A stretch of 64,000 nucleotides of DNA, taken from the NCBI GenBank assembly GCA_963976815.1, contig CAXBLU010000006.1:124001-188000 (forward strand), in the 5' to 3' direction. The DNA comes from JAHRVQ01 sp963976815 (GTDB lineage Bacteria > Pseudomonadota > Gammaproteobacteria > Pseudomonadales > Azotimanducaceae). Positions 63,874-64,000 of this stretch are shown piece after piece; the first letter of the stretch is position 1, and every line of letters starts with the position of its first letter. The notes under the pieces were generated by a model. It was not told the DNA's origin, made no database searches, and was given only the letters and a program-made list of their open reading frames with translations. Both the position numbers and the translations under genes were made by a program.

Positions 63874-64000
63874 ATGGAACAGAACAATCTGACCCGAGAC
63901 ATATTGATCGGCATGACCGCCGGTATCTTGTTGGGATCGTTGGTCTATAGTTTCAATCTCGCTGACGAGAACTTTTTTAAGGCCTTTTTAGTTGATGGCG
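63874..64000 (+). CDS. Dicarboxylate/amino acid:cation symporter, N-terminal part
   Basis: The gene runs off the window; only 42 codons are visible. The first membrane segment (D-I-L-I-G-M-T-A-G-I-L-L-G) and the following F-L-V-D-G resemble the start of DAACS-family symporters that import dicarboxylates, glutamate or similar acids with sodium or protons. The match is short, so the family call is moderate and the substrate cannot be told. Confidence 0.65.
   Translation, partial: MEQNNLTRDILIGMTAGILLGSLVYSFNLADENFFKAFLVDG

Noticed and set aside
1..64000. tRNA, rRNA, CRISPR, insertion sequence or prophage genes
   Set aside because: Gaps between genes are short and none shows cloverleaf, spacer-repeat or transposase signals.

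Overview
The window is a 64 kb stretch of chromosome from a gammaproteobacterium, centred on the replication origin. Gene content and order (dnaA-dnaN-recF-gyrB, gmhB-glyS-glyQ, tag, a LpxL-type acyltransferase, trkA-rsmB-fmt-def, LysM-dprA-tsaC-aroE on one side; rpmH-rnpA-yidD-yidC-mnmE-mnmG-rsmG-parA-parB-atpIBEFHAGDC-glmU-glmS on the other) match what is known around oriC in Pseudomonas and related marine Gammaproteobacteria. The aa3-type cytochrome c oxidase cluster, the TRAP transporter and the ergothioneine genes fit an aerobic, probably marine, heterotroph. I cannot name a genus. No rRNA, tRNA, CRISPR, insertion sequence or prophage was seen; almost every base is in a recognisable gene.

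Layout. 1-1044: end of a DUF2782 protein gene and thrB. 1032-3350: egtD and egtB, the two core ergothioneine genes. 3461-10971: the cytochrome c oxidase cluster (coxB, coxA, cox11, subunit III, a DUF2909 membrane protein, SURF1, a CxxxC membrane protein, cyoE, SCO); ctaA (heme A synthase), usually beside cyoE, is absent. 11296-18382: an unknown protein gene, then the minus-strand run lysM-dprA-purE-tsaC-aroE-prlC-yheV; yheV is a 59-codon gene that starts directly after the prlC stop codon. 18516-24097: def-fmt-rsmB-trkA-trkH. 24220-25685: acyltransferase and tag. 25752-29292: glyQ-glyS-gmhB. 29289-36405: gyrB, recF, two tandem dnaN genes and dnaA, read leftward from the origin. 36406-36969: oriC, with DnaA boxes, an AT-rich unwinding region and the rpmH promoter. 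36970-57689: RNA processing and tRNA modification genes, the membrane insertase, parAB, the complete F1Fo ATP synthase operon, glmU, glmS and uvrD. 57748-62462: a TRAP transporter resembling the 2-oxoacid type, a class IV aminotransferase and a TrmB-type regulator with a palindrome beside its start. 62521-64000: ubiA, a rubredoxin and the beginning of a dicarboxylate/amino acid:cation symporter.

The most notable points are: (i) two adjacent, full-length sliding-clamp genes, the dnaA-proximal copy being altered at residues of the protein-binding pocket; (ii) two parS sites inside recF, one a perfect 16-bp palindrome, matching parAB 12 kb away; (iii) several short tandem repeats with a 15-nt unit at unrelated places, including a fourfold copy of the last five codons (with stop) of trkH; (iv) a compact TrmB-aminotransferase-TRAP locus that could import and transaminate 2-oxoacids; (v) an oxidase cluster lacking ctaA.
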